This document shows positions 43,843-52,445 of a DNA stretch of 64,000 nt, in pieces. Numbering within the stretch: position 1 is the first letter of the stretch; each line of letters opens with the position of its first letter. This DNA comes from Enorma sp964624825 (GTDB lineage Bacteria; Actinomycetota; Coriobacteriia; Coriobacteriales; Coriobacteriaceae): contig CAZUYD010000010.1 of the NCBI GenBank assembly GCA_964624825.1, positions 1 to 64,000 of the forward strand, given 5' to 3'. The notes beneath the pieces were generated by a model. It searched no databases, was not told where the DNA came from, and saw only the letters and a list, made by a program, of their open reading frames with translations. The position numbers were made by a program, and so were the translations under genes.

Positions 43843-45036
43843 ATGAAGCGCATCCTCCTTATCGCCACGGGAGGCACCATCGCCTCTGCCGAAGATGGGC
43901 GCGGGCTATCCCCGGCTTTGAGCGGCGCCGAGCTCGCCGCGTGCGTCCCAGAGATCAACGACCTCTGCCATCTCGAAGTCCTGCAGCTCATGAACATCGA
44001 TAGCACCAACATGCGCCCCGCAGACTGGCTGCGCATCTGCCGCGCGATCGCCGAGAATTACGCCGCATACGACGGCTTTCTCATCCTGCACGGCACCGAT
44101 ACGATGGCGTACACCGCCGCCGCGCTCTCCTACCTTATCCCCCAAAGCGAGAAGCCCATCGTGATCACCGGCTCACAGCAACCGATGACGAGTTCGTTCA
44201 CCGATGCGAAGCTCAACATATACCAAAGCCTGCTCTACACGCTTGATAGGCACGCGCGCGACGTGTGCATCGTGTTTGGCGGCATCGTCATCGCAGGCAC
44301 GCGCGCCCGCAAGCAGCGCACCATGAGCTCGAATGCGTTCACCAGCGTGAACTACCCGCCGCTCGCCTACATCCGAAACGACCGCATCGTGCGCGCAGGC
44401 GCGCTTATGCACGCACCGGGCGCCCTCGACCAGCGAGGGTGCGAAACACCCGCAGGCGGCGAAAGCGTTGCCGAAGATGGCGCGGCAAAAGCCGACGCAG
44501 CCGAGACGAAGGCGACAAAGATCGATGTGACCGGAAACCGCATGGCCGAGCAAGCCGTGGCCGGAAGCGATGCAGGCAAGGAGCACGCCCCGGCAGCGGA
44601 AGCCCCGACCTGGTACCGCATCATCAACGACCGCGTCGCCGTCCTTAAGCTCACTCCCGGGCTCAACCCCGGCCTCTTCGAAGCGCTCACCCCTGCATAC
44701 GACGCCCTCATCTTAGAGATCTACGGTCTTGGCGGCATCCCCGACTACGGCGAGGGAGCGCCCTCGTTCAAGCGGGCCATCTTCGACTGGGTCGCCTCGG
44801 GAAGAAGCATCGTCCTTACCACCCAAGTACCCGAAGAGGGGCTTGACCTTGGCATCTACGAGGTCGGCCGCGCCTATGCCGAGCATCCAGGCATTCTGCG
44901 CGGTGGAGATATGACCACCGAGGCGATTGTAGCGAAGATGATGTGGGCACTCGGGCAGACGCGCGACCCGCGCGAGCTTGAGCGGCTGTTCTACCGCCCG
45001 GTCAACCACGACCGCGCACCGGACTACACCGGATAG
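43843..45036 (+). CDS. ansA: L-asparaginase, type I, with Ala-rich insertion
   Basis: A 397-residue cytoplasmic-type asparaginase (Asn to Asp plus ammonia). First catalytic motif ATGGTIAS (Thr12) and second LHGTDTMAY (83-91, Thr-Asp) are intact, with the Lys of FTDAKLNIYQS near 123. C-terminal part: LTPGLNPGLFEAL, LEIYGLGGIPDYG. Between about residues 192 and 255 is a low-complexity Ala/Glu/Lys/Gly segment absent from standard ~335-residue enzymes, at the link between the two domains. No signal peptide. Flanks are unrelated, so it is likely monocistronic. Confidence 0.92.
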   Translation: MKRILLIATGGTIASAEDGRGLSPALSGAELAACVPEINDLCHLEVLQLMNIDSTNMRPADWLRICRAIAENYAAYDGFLILHGTDTMAYTAAALSYLIPQSEKPIVITGSQQPMTSSFTDAKLNIYQSLLYTLDRHARDVCIVFGGIVIAGTRARKQRTMSSNAFTSVNYPPLAYIRNDRIVRAGALMHAPGALDQRGCETPAGGESVAEDGAAKADAAETKATKIDVTGNRMAEQAVAGSDAGKEHAPAAEAPTWYRIINDRVAVLKLTPGLNPGLFEALTPAYDALILEIYGLGGIPDYGEGAPSFKRAIFDWVASGRSIVLTTQVPEEGLDLGIYEVGRAYAEHPGILRGGDMTTEAIVAKMMWALGQTRDPRELERLFYRPVNHDRAPDYTG

Positions 45037-45113
45037 ATCGGCGCGCACGCGCACCGTCCTGCGCACCGCTTTGCGCAGCGCCCGCCCGACATCGTCCTGA
45101 ACGCTGACGCGGC

Positions 45114-45323
45114 CTACTCAAGCAGAGCGCTCGGTAAGACCCCGAGGCTTTTCGCAAGCCGGTCGAGCTGCTTTACCGTGACGTTCGCCTTGCCCGACTC
45201 GATGTGGTTCAGATACGGCCTGCTTATCCCGGCCATCAAGCAAAACTCAACCTTCGAGAGGCCCTGATCCTCTCGAAGCGCCCGCACATTGCGACCAACT
45301 CTCTGTTCAATGGTCTCGCTCAT
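45114..45323 (-). CDS. Small XRE-family DNA-binding protein
   Basis: A 69-residue helix-turn-helix protein consisting of the HTH_3 domain only: RVGRNVRALREDQGLSKVEF, CLMAGISRPYLNHIESGKANVTVKQLDRLAKSLGV. ATG 45323 starts the conserved part; no good ribosome site is seen, and a GTG at 45344 is possible. A perfect 16-bp palindrome with a -10-like core stands about 35 bp upstream, so autorepression is likely. No toxin-like partner gene is adjacent on the same strand. Confidence 0.85.
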   Translation of the reverse strand: MSETIEQRVGRNVRALREDQGLSKVEFCLMAGISRPYLNHIESGKANVTVKQLDRLAKSLGVLPSALLE

Positions 45324-45356
45324 AAAACGAGTGTGCAAAACCACAGAGGCAAGGTT

Positions 45357-45408
45357 GTAAACTATAGTTTACGTTTTCTATGTGCTTGACGCTTTTTGCA
45401 TATGCAAA
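45357..45408. promoter_or_regulatory. Two perfect palindromes: XRE operator candidates
   Basis: GTAAACTATAGTTTAC (45357-45372) is a perfect 16-bp palindrome containing TATAGT, which would be the -10 of the XRE gene. 22 bp further, TTTGCATATGCAAA (45395-45408) is a perfect 14-bp palindrome. They lie between the divergent XRE and HAD-like genes, so one repressor could control both. Confidence 0.75.
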
Positions 45409-45433
45409 GCACATGTGAGTCGAGGGGGAGACG

Positions 45434-46099
45434 ATGACGGGGCGCCGTGTTCAAAGAACCGTGGACGATACGATGCCAACACCGGTACCGCAGCTGCTCG
45501 TAATGGATCTTGACGACCCCGCATCGGGAGGTGCGCGCATCTCGGGTGCAGAGCTCCGCGCGCTGCGGGCGGCGCGCAACGCAGGGTTCCTCGTCGCAGC
45601 TATAACCGCGTATCGGCCTGACGCATTTCCCGCCGAGCTCGATGCGAGCTCATTGCCGGCGTGCGTGCCAGATTCGCATTGCCCGAGCCCTCAGGCAACA
45701 ATTCCTGAAAAGTCCCCTGCAAGCCCGTCGCCGGCATACGCGGCAGCGGTGCAACGCCCAGAACAGCATGCCGCCGTCCCCATCATCGTCATCCCGAGCG
45801 CGCATGGCAGCGAAACCTCTGGCGCATCGGACAGTCCTGTAGACGAGCTCGCGCGCATCTGCACGAAATTCAGGATTCCGTCTCATGCGGTAACCGTCAT
45901 CGCGTCGTGCCCGCAAGACGCGCCCTGCGCATTTGAAGCGGAATGCGTCTGCTCCCTAAAAGGCGCGGGCGAGACCTGCGAGGCCATCGCCGATGCCGTG
46001 TTCCCCGCGCGAAACGACGGCGGGCTCGCGCACGCACTTGAGCACGTCACAGCACAGCGCACGACATCGCATGATGGCGCGACAGCAGCCTTGATCTGA
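45434..46099 (+). CDS. Degenerate Cof-type HAD protein
   Basis: A 221-residue protein that follows the Cof/HAD-IIB plan but lacks the catalytic residues. LLVMDLDDPASGGARISGAELRALRAARNAGFLVAAITAYRP lines up with the usual 'DLDGTLL...i.....al..a...G..v...TGR', but DGT is DDP. The middle is low-complexity Pro/Ser/Ala. Near the end VIASCPQDAPCAFEAECVCSLKGAGETCEAIADAV lines up with 'aiGDs.ND..M...ag..vam.nA.......AD.v', with the GD..ND aspartates lost. So it is a decayed phosphatase or one kept for another role. GGGGGAG precedes the ATG. Divergent from the XRE gene. Confidence 0.6.
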   Translation: MTGRRVQRTVDDTMPTPVPQLLVMDLDDPASGGARISGAELRALRAARNAGFLVAAITAYRPDAFPAELDASSLPACVPDSHCPSPQATIPEKSPASPSPAYAAAVQRPEQHAAVPIIVIPSAHGSETSGASDSPVDELARICTKFRIPSHAVTVIASCPQDAPCAFEAECVCSLKGAGETCEAIADAVFPARNDGGLAHALEHVTAQRTTSHDGATAALI

Positions 46100-46207
46100 A
46101 GCAGCCGATGCGCGGCGTCGCGCCCACCGAACGCCATGGAGCCATGCTGCCGACAAGGCGGCAGGCTAACGAGGGGTAACGCGCCGAGCCCAACCGGGCA
46201 TTTGGAG

Positions 46208-46591
46208 TTAGAACGGCACGCTGAAGCCCGTCCCCGTATATGCCGTAAAGAGTATGTAGACCGTGCAGGCGTTAAATAGCACCGCAAACACCACGCCGCT
46301 TCGAATCGCCCGGCGGTACGCAAGCTCAACGACCGCCTGCGATTCCTGTCGCTCCGCCGCTTGCCGGCGCGTCATGACGCAGGTCGCGATGCTCAAAAGG
46401 AGTGCGATGGCCGGCACCAGGAAGAGCTGGTAGCGGCTGGCGTAGCGCGTCGCCTCGCCGGACGAGTTGAACGCCATGGCAACCGTTTCGGGCATCTGGG
46501 GAATTGCGATGAGCGCCATGATCAACGGGGTGATGCCGAGCACGATGAGCAGGATCGTAAGGTACCCGTTCATCCGTCCGAACTGAAACAT
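46208..46591 (-). CDS. DUF1648-like small membrane protein
   Basis: A 127-residue membrane protein with three predicted spans (about 8-30, 55-75, 100-122). IPQMPETVAMAFNSSGEATRYASRY resembles the DUF1648 core ('lP..ip.Hfn..G.pd.w..k'). ATG 46591 with GGAG upstream fits; the earlier frame is cysteine-rich and unconserved. Role unknown; such proteins occur next to envelope-stress or SdpI-type immunity genes, but no such partner is seen here. Confidence 0.7.
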   Translation of the reverse strand: MFQFGRMNGYLTILLIVLGITPLIMALIAIPQMPETVAMAFNSSGEATRYASRYQLFLVPAIALLLSIATCVMTRRQAAERQESQAVVELAYRRAIRSGVVFAVLFNACTVYILFTAYTGTGFSVPF

Positions 46592-46719
46592 ATGAGCTCC
46601 GCCTATCTGTCTTGTCTGCGACCAACAGCGCGAGCAAAAGCACCGCCCGCATAAGGTGGTCGACACGAACATCCCGCTACCAAACGTCCTGACAGCCCCA
46701 GGCTATACGTCTGCCCAAG

Positions 46720-47796
46720 CTATACGTTAAACCTGAAGTGCACCACGTCGCCATCGGCCATATGGTAGTCCTTGCCTTCCATGCGCAGCTTGCCCGCAGC
46801 CCGGGCACCTTGTTCGCCCCCGAGCGCGACGTAGTCATCGTAGCTGATGACCTCAGCCTTGATGAATCCGCGCTCGAAGTCGGAATGGATGACGCCCGCC
46901 GCCTGCGGCGCCGTCGCCCCGTGGCGAACCGTCCACGCCTTGACTTCCATCTCGCCCGCGGTGAAAAACGACTGCAGCCCCAGAAGCTTGTACGCCTCCT
47001 GTGCCAGCACGTCCAAACCAGGTCGCTCAAGCCCCAGGGTCTCCAGGTACTCCGCAGCCTCTTCGGGCTCGAGCTCCGAGAGCTCGGCCTCGACTTTTGC
47101 GCAGATGGGTATCGGCTCCGCGCCGTCGATGGGCTCGAGCGCCTCGCCGAGCATGTCTTCGTCAACGTTCGCCACGTACAGCATGGGCTTCATGGTGAGC
47201 AGGAACAGCTCCTTCGCGGCGGCGCGCTCATCGTCGGTCATGTCGAGCGCTGCAGCACGATTCCCCTCGTTCAGCCACTCGAGCAGTCGTCTTGCCACTT
47301 CAAGCTTGGCCCGCAGCTCCTTGTCGCGCCTCGCTTCCTTCTCGAGCTTCGACAGCTGCTTTTCAAGCGTTTGGATGTCGGCCAGGATGAGCTCGGTCAT
47401 GATGGTCTCGGCATCGCCCTCGGGATCGACGAACGCCCCGGCGCGCCCCACCTCGCGCATGACGTTGGGGTCTTTGAAGTAGCGCACGACCTCGCAGATG
47501 GCATCGGTCTCGCGGATGTTCGCCAGAAACTGGTTTCCCAGGCCCTCGCCCTCGTTTGCACCCTTTACCAACCCGGCGATGTCAACAAACTCGACCGTCG
47601 CCGGCACGATGCGCCCGGGATGCACGATGTCCGCAAGCGCTTGCAAGCGATCGTCTGGCACATCGACGACGCCCACATTGGGGTCGATCGTCGCGAAGGG
47701 GTAATTCGCCGCAAGGCCACCCTTTTTGGTGAGCGCGGTGAACAGCGTTGACTTGCCCACGTTGGGCAGGCCGACAATACCGATGGACAGAGCCAC
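46720..47796 (-). CDS. ychF: Ribosome-binding ATPase YchF (Obg-like)
   Basis: A 358-residue Obg-family P-loop NTPase that prefers ATP and binds ribosomes and is linked to redox stress. G1 is GLPNVGKST (9-17), G2/G3 region is FVDIAGLVKGANEGEGLGNQFL, and the NKxD-type G4 is altered as in all YchF (YVANVDEDM). The C-terminal TGS-like domain has SFFTAGEMEVKAWTVRHGATAPQAAGVIHSDFERGFIKAEV. GTG start with GAGAGGAA upstream. Housekeeping gene, apparently monocistronic. Confidence 0.97.
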   Translation of the reverse strand: MALSIGIVGLPNVGKSTLFTALTKKGGLAANYPFATIDPNVGVVDVPDDRLQALADIVHPGRIVPATVEFVDIAGLVKGANEGEGLGNQFLANIRETDAICEVVRYFKDPNVMREVGRAGAFVDPEGDAETIMTELILADIQTLEKQLSKLEKEARRDKELRAKLEVARRLLEWLNEGNRAAALDMTDDERAAAKELFLLTMKPMLYVANVDEDMLGEALEPIDGAEPIPICAKVEAELSELEPEEAAEYLETLGLERPGLDVLAQEAYKLLGLQSFFTAGEMEVKAWTVRHGATAPQAAGVIHSDFERGFIKAEVISYDDYVALGGEQGARAAGKLRMEGKDYHMADGDVVHFRFNV

Positions 47797-47911
47797 GTGG
47801 CACTTCCTCTCATGAAGCGCTCGTCCGAGCGAGCGCGTTGCGATTCAACTCGTCTATTGTACGAGATGCATGCGCGCTCGTCATGCCTTCCCCAAAGCGC
47901 GAGCTGGCAAG

Positions 47912-49177
47912 CTAGTCGGCAAGCTTCTCCACGCGATCGAGCGCGGCGCTGAGCGTTTTCTTAGCCTCCGCCTTCAGCTTCTCCGCCTCCACCTTGGTGC
48001 GCGCGGCATCGGCCGCCTTCTTCTCCGCATCGGGGTCGGGCAACACGAGCTCCGCCGCATCGTGCTCCACCATGGTCAGCGCGCCCGCGGGGCACACCTC
48101 CGCGCAAAGCCCGCACCCCACGCAATACGTTGCCTCGACCGAAAAGCGCCCGGAATCGATCAGGTCGCAGGCGTGCAGCGGACACGAGGTTGCGCAATCG
48201 CCGCACACGGTGCACGCCGTGAAATCGCATTGCGGGGTGCTGACCCGCACACGTGGCGCAAGCTCGGGGTGGCTCTGAAGCGTCGAGAGCAGCAGCTGCC
48301 GGCTCTGGGTGAGCTGCCGACGACGGTGCTGAGACGTGGTGCCCGTAGCCGCGGCGAGCGTCCGCTCGAGCGCGGAAAGCTTCTTGGTATGGTTCTTGAT
48401 GCGCTGCGTGACCGTCGTGACTGCCGCTGTAGCGGGGTTCAGCTTCGAGACCGCAAGACCGGTGGTCTTCATGATCTTATCCATGTATTCCTTGCGCTCG
48501 AACTCTCGGCGCTTGGTACAGGTGAGCGCTGCGGCATCGACCTCGAGACCCATGCCGCGACCAGACCACTCCTCGGCTGTGGCGATCGCGTCGCCCAAAA
48601 GTTCCTCCCCCTGGGCGTTGCGACACGCGGTGCAAATATCAAGCGGCAAATAGACGCTCACGTTGGGGTAATCCATGAGGATTGAGAACCAGGTCTCGGT
48701 CGTAACCTCGCCCACGCAGGCGAGCACGACCTCGTTCTCGCGCGGGATGCGCTTGAGCGCACGGGTGCACGTGACGTACGCCGTTTCATAGGCCTCCGCA
48801 GCGGCGGCGATCGCATCGTAGATCTTCTTAGGACGATACCGCTGGACCGAGATGGCCTCGGTGGGGCACACCGGAGCGCAGAGCCCGCACTTACGACATG
48901 AATCGAGGATATCGATACCGCCGTCCTCAACCTCGATCGCGTTGACCGGGCAGACCTTCACGCACGCGCGGCAGGTGCTCTTCGACGACTTGCACGCCAA
49001 GCATGGCAAGGCGTTCGCGCGCGGCCGATCCTTATAGTTCGCCGGATTCCACTCCTTCTCCTCTGCCTCGGGATTGCCCAAAAAGGCGTCGGTGAGGTCG
49101 CTCAAGGGTTCGGTGAGGCCACTCAAGCTCTTGGTAATATCGATGATGTCATCGAACATGTCGCGATCTTGTGCCAT
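47912..49177 (-). CDS. Four-cluster ferredoxin-like protein of unknown function
   Basis: A 421-residue soluble protein with two separated pairs of 4Fe-4S motifs. N-terminal pair: cysteines 59, 62, 69, 72, 76 (CLACKSSKSTCRACVKVCP) and 94, 97, 100, 104 (CRKCGLCAPVCP). C-terminal pair: CTVCGDCATSCP and CVGCGLCAEVCP (about 330-385). Between them is a ~220-residue domain with VLACVGEVTTETW and LDICTACRNAQGEELL, like no family I can name; its LACxGE recalls proteins that sense or exchange thiols. The tail (about 395-421) is a charged KAEAEK-type helix. GAGGGG lies 8 nt before ATG 49177. Likely electron transfer; partner unknown. Confidence 0.75.
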   Translation of the reverse strand: MAQDRDMFDDIIDITKSLSGLTEPLSDLTDAFLGNPEAEEKEWNPANYKDRPRANALPCLACKSSKSTCRACVKVCPVNAIEVEDGGIDILDSCRKCGLCAPVCPTEAISVQRYRPKKIYDAIAAAAEAYETAYVTCTRALKRIPRENEVVLACVGEVTTETWFSILMDYPNVSVYLPLDICTACRNAQGEELLGDAIATAEEWSGRGMGLEVDAAALTCTKRREFERKEYMDKIMKTTGLAVSKLNPATAAVTTVTQRIKNHTKKLSALERTLAAATGTTSQHRRRQLTQSRQLLLSTLQSHPELAPRVRVSTPQCDFTACTVCGDCATSCPLHACDLIDSGRFSVEATYCVGCGLCAEVCPAGALTMVEHDAAELVLPDPDAEKKAADAARTKVEAEKLKAEAKKTLSAALDRVEKLAD

Positions 49178-49340
49178 TCGTTCGCCCCTCTTCTGTCGGC
49201 GTGCCAAACCGTCCGAGAACGTGCAGCACTATCGAACCGTATTATTGTACGGCAGCATGCGTGCATGGCGGCGGAGCGCGAGAACTCTTCACGTGCTGGA
49301 GACGTTTTATGCAAAGCCCGCATACGCGCCACGGTTTTCA

Positions 49341-49417
49341 GCATGCATGCGTCCTGCATGCGCCCTGACCCTCTGCATGCCTGCGCCATAGCATGCAGAG
49401 GCCTTCATCATGCATGC
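49341..49417. repeat. Cluster of GCATGC words with an 11-bp inverted repeat
   Basis: Six GCATGC hexamers occur in 77 bp (49341, 49345, 49356, 49375, 49391, 49412). CCTCTGCATGC (49370-49380) and GCATGCAGAGG (49391-49401) form a perfect inverted repeat with a 10-nt spacer. The 399-bp spacer 49178-49576 holds no gene otherwise. Confidence 0.75.
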
Positions 49418-49576
49418 TCGCCATCTGCATGGCTCCCGTCGCACGCAGCCCTCGCCTACATACTACTGTGAATTCACCCGCAGCGCCGTCATTTCTCGGC
49501 ATAATGATGACCGCGGTTGCATCCGTTCAACTATCATCGTGCTTAACGTGCTCATTCGGATTGAAAGGATACTGCT

Positions 49577-50182
49577 ATGTTTTGTCCCAAATGCGGCGCC
49601 GCGCTTTCCAGCGACGCCAAGTTCTGCGCAGGGTGCGGCGCCCAAGTGCAGCAGGTGGCTCAGGGCGCGGCCGCGCCCACCAGCGCAACGCCGGCTGGCT
49701 CCGCGCCAACCTACGGCGCGGCTTCAGCCGTCAGCACCGCGGCTACCTCCAATCCGTTTCGCATCGCAAGAATCGTTGCGGGCATCATACTCCTCGCCTG
49801 CTTCTTCTTGCCGCTCTACGGACTCACGAGCAATGTCAGCGTCGTGCAGATAAGCTTGAATGTCAGTGCCCTGCAGATGACCTTCGGCATCGACGTATTC
49901 GGCAGCCATGTCGACGGATCGATTGAAAACGCGCTCTTCATCTTGCCGGGCATCTTGACGCTCGTCGGCACGTTCGTGCTCAAGGGCAAGGCGGGCGACA
50001 TCCTTGCCATCATCGGTGGCGCGCTCGCGGTCATCCTGGTCTTCGCCGTGTCCGGAATCGCAAACGAGTATATAGGTAGCTATATCTCCGTCAGCTTCCA
50101 ACTGGGCGCCTGGCTGTATATCCTGGGCGGTATCGCATGCATCGTTTTGGGCGTCGTCTCGGCGCTTGGCGGAAAGAAATAA
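49577..50182 (+). CDS. Zinc-ribbon membrane protein
   Basis: A 201-residue protein: an N-terminal zinc ribbon with cysteines in FCPKCGAALSSDAKFCAGCGA (residues 3, 6, 17, 20), an Ala/Ser/Pro/Thr linker to about 55, then four hydrophobic spans (about 62-80, 118-136, 142-160, 175-196). Such zinc-ribbon plus membrane architecture is common in Actinobacteria and Firmicutes and has no assigned role. AAAGGA lies 7 nt before the ATG. Monocistronic. Confidence 0.8.
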   Translation: MFCPKCGAALSSDAKFCAGCGAQVQQVAQGAAAPTSATPAGSAPTYGAASAVSTAATSNPFRIARIVAGIILLACFFLPLYGLTSNVSVVQISLNVSALQMTFGIDVFGSHVDGSIENALFILPGILTLVGTFVLKGKAGDILAIIGGALAVILVFAVSGIANEYIGSYISVSFQLGAWLYILGGIACIVLGVVSALGGKK

Positions 50183-50312
50183 CAGCTCGAACCTCACGTG
50201 CCGTTGTCGCACCGCGCTGCGGCGTGCCGCAGCGCGCGATAGGGGCTGCGACAGACACGGCCACAGGGTGCATCGCAGTGCATGTACCTTGGCCTTCAGC
50301 TCGCCAGAAGAA

Positions 50313-50354
50313 CGCCGCGCTTGGGGACATAGGTCTGTGCCCCCAAGCGCGGCG
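50313..50354. terminator. Long perfect inverted repeat after zinc-ribbon and lysS genes
   Basis: CGCCGCGCTTGGGG (50313-50326) and CCCCAAGCGCGGCG (50341-50354) form a perfect 14-bp stem with a 14-nt loop between the converging genes. T-runs are weak: TTCTTCT follows on the minus strand. Probably a bidirectional terminator, or a REP-like repeat. Confidence 0.6.
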
Positions 50355-50405
50355 AATCGTAAAAAACAGAAGCACGGCACGGCGCAAACGACCGCGTTCG
50401 AACGG

Positions 50406-52445
50406 CTAATACAGCTTAGCGCCCGCCGGAATGCCGTCGTCCACCATGAGCAGGTTCAGGCGCTCCTCGCCCGCCTCCTCGTGCACAGCGCTGATGAGCA
50501 TGCCGCACGAGTCGATGCCCATCATCTTGCGCGGCGGTAGGTTCGTGATAGCGATGCAGGTCTTGCCCACCAGATCCTCGGGCTCATAGTACCTGCTGAT
50601 GCCCGAAAGGATCACGCGGTCTGCACCCGAGCCGTCATCGAGGGTGAACTTGAGCAGTTTCTTGCTCTTTGGAACCGCCTCGCACGCCTTCACCTTCACG
50701 ACGCGGAAGTCCGAGCGGCTGAAGGTGTCGAAGTCAACGAATTCCTCGAAGAGCGGCTCGATCTTCACCTGGAACATATCGGCCGTTGGCACCCTGTTTG
50801 GCGCGATGGGCTGCAGGCGAGTACCATCGGTCGCGGCAACCCCGGCAGCCTCGACATCGTCCGCCTCGTCCGCACCGGCAACGCGGGCAGCCTCGGTCGC
50901 CTGCTGCGCCTTCGCAGCGGCCGCGCTCGACACAGCCCCCTTCTCGGGGCGCATGTGCGGAAAGAGCAGCACGTCTCGGATGCTTGCGGAATCGGTAAGC
51001 AGCATAACCACGCGGTCGATGCCGATACCGATGCCGCCCGCCGGCGGCATGCCGTACTCCAGCGCGCGCACGTAATCCTCGTCATACTCCATGGCCTCGT
51101 CGTCGCCGCCGGCCTTCTCCTCCATCTGGCGGGCGAAGCGCTCGGCCTGGTCGACCGGGTCGTTCAGCTCGGAGAAGGCATTCGCGTACTCGTGCCCCGC
51201 AATGACGAGTTCGAAGCGATGGGTGAGGCGTGGATCGTCCTCGTGGCGCTTGGCGAGCGGCGACACCTCGACCGGGTAGTCCACGACGAACGTGGGATCC
51301 ACGATGGAACCCTCCCCACGCTCGTCGTAGATCTCGGCGATGAGCTTGCCGGCGCCCCACTCCGGCTTGACCTCGATGCCGCACTCGCGCGCGGCAGCGC
51401 GGAGCTCGTCGATCGGCGTATCGAGGGTGAGCTCGCGTCCCATAACCTCAGAGACGACCTCGGTCATGGGCCGGCTCGGCCAGGAACCCGAAAGGTCGAT
51501 GGTCTCACCTTGGTATGCAATGACCTCGCCGTTGCCGACCGCGGCGTTCGCCGCCTTGATGACGCCCTCGGCAAGTTCCTTCATGCCCTCGAGGTCGCTG
51601 TAGGCGCGATAGGCCTCCATGGTGGTGAACTCGGGATTGTGCGTTTGGTCCATGCCCTCGTTGCGGAAGATGCGGCCGATCTCGAACACGCGCTCGTACC
51701 CGCCCACAAGCAGCCGCTTGAGATGCAGCTCGGTTGCAATACGCAGGTAGCACTCCTGATTGAGTGCATTGAAATGCGTGATGAACGGCTTCGCGGTGGC
51801 ACCGCCTTGGATGGTCTGCAGGATGGGCGTCTCCACCTCCATGTACGCGTTGTCCTCCATGTAGCGGCGGAAGGCGGAGATGATGGCCGACCGCTTGCGG
51901 AACGTCTCGCGCACCCCGTCGTTCATGATGAGGTCCACGTAGCGCTGGCGATAGCGGGTCTCCTTATCGGAGAGCCCGTGGAACTTCTCGGGAAGCGGCC
52001 TCACGGCTTTGCTGAGCAGGGTGAGCTTGGTGGGAGCAATGGAGAGCTGGCCGCGCTTCGTGCGCACCACCGCGCCCGTCACGCCCACGATATCACCCAG
52101 ATCGAGCTCGCCGAGCAGCGCCCAATCGGCTTCGTTCATGTCGTTGATGCGGCAGAAGAGCTGGATCTCGGCCGTCGTGTCACGCACCACCACGAAGGCG
52201 ATCTTGCCCTGCCCGCGCTTCGCCATGACGCGCCCGCCGATGCTCACCATATCGGTGGTGTCCTCGCCGGCTGCCAAATCGGCGTACTTCGCCTCGATGT
52301 TCGCCACGCAATCGGTTACATCGGAATGCTCGGGATACGCCACGCCGCCCGCCGCGAGAACCGCGGCGCGCTTCTCCAAGCGGTGCGCACGCTCATCGTT
52401 CAACGTTGATGCGTTCTGAGGCTCCTCAGCCTGATTCTGGGACAT
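50406..52445 (-). CDS. lysS: Lysine-tRNA ligase with fused C-terminal tRNA-binding domain
   Basis: A 679-residue class II synthetase. Residues about 60-165 are the OB-fold anticodon domain (VSIGGRVMAKRGQGKIAFVVVRD); about 185-500 the catalytic core with motif 1 (RKRSAIISAFRRYMEDNAYMEVETPIL), motif 2 (FEIGRIFRNEGMDQTHNPEFTTME) and motif 3 (GIGIGIDRVVMLLTDS). Bacterial LysS is normally ~500 residues. After an Ala-rich linker (about 510-570) comes a second OB-fold (572-679: FSRSDFRVVKVKACEAVPKSKKLL, ILSGI, ITNLPPRKMMGIDSCGMLISA) of the EMAPII/Arc1p type usually found at the end of MetG. It should raise affinity for tRNA. Terminator of greA lies upstream, so lysS has its own promoter in 52446-52719, which I could not locate. 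Confidence 0.95.
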   Translation of the reverse strand: MSQNQAEEPQNASTLNDERAHRLEKRAAVLAAGGVAYPEHSDVTDCVANIEAKYADLAAGEDTTDMVSIGGRVMAKRGQGKIAFVVVRDTTAEIQLFCRINDMNEADWALLGELDLGDIVGVTGAVVRTKRGQLSIAPTKLTLLSKAVRPLPEKFHGLSDKETRYRQRYVDLIMNDGVRETFRKRSAIISAFRRYMEDNAYMEVETPILQTIQGGATAKPFITHFNALNQECYLRIATELHLKRLLVGGYERVFEIGRIFRNEGMDQTHNPEFTTMEAYRAYSDLEGMKELAEGVIKAANAAVGNGEVIAYQGETIDLSGSWPSRPMTEVVSEVMGRELTLDTPIDELRAAARECGIEVKPEWGAGKLIAEIYDERGEGSIVDPTFVVDYPVEVSPLAKRHEDDPRLTHRFELVIAGHEYANAFSELNDPVDQAERFARQMEEKAGGDDEAMEYDEDYVRALEYGMPPAGGIGIGIDRVVMLLTDSASIRDVLLFPHMRPEKGAVSSAAAAKAQQATEAARVAGADEADDVEAAGVAATDGTRLQPIAPNRVPTADMFQVKIEPLFEEFVDFDTFSRSDFRVVKVKACEAVPKSKKLLKFTLDDGSGADRVILSGISRYYEPEDLVGKTCIAITNLPPRKMMGIDSCGMLISAVHEEAGEERLNLLMVDDGIPAGAKLY

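Noticed and set aside
50955..52409. 484-codon plus-strand frame over lysS
   Set aside because: Shadow of lysS; His/Arg/Ala-rich with no recognisable domain.
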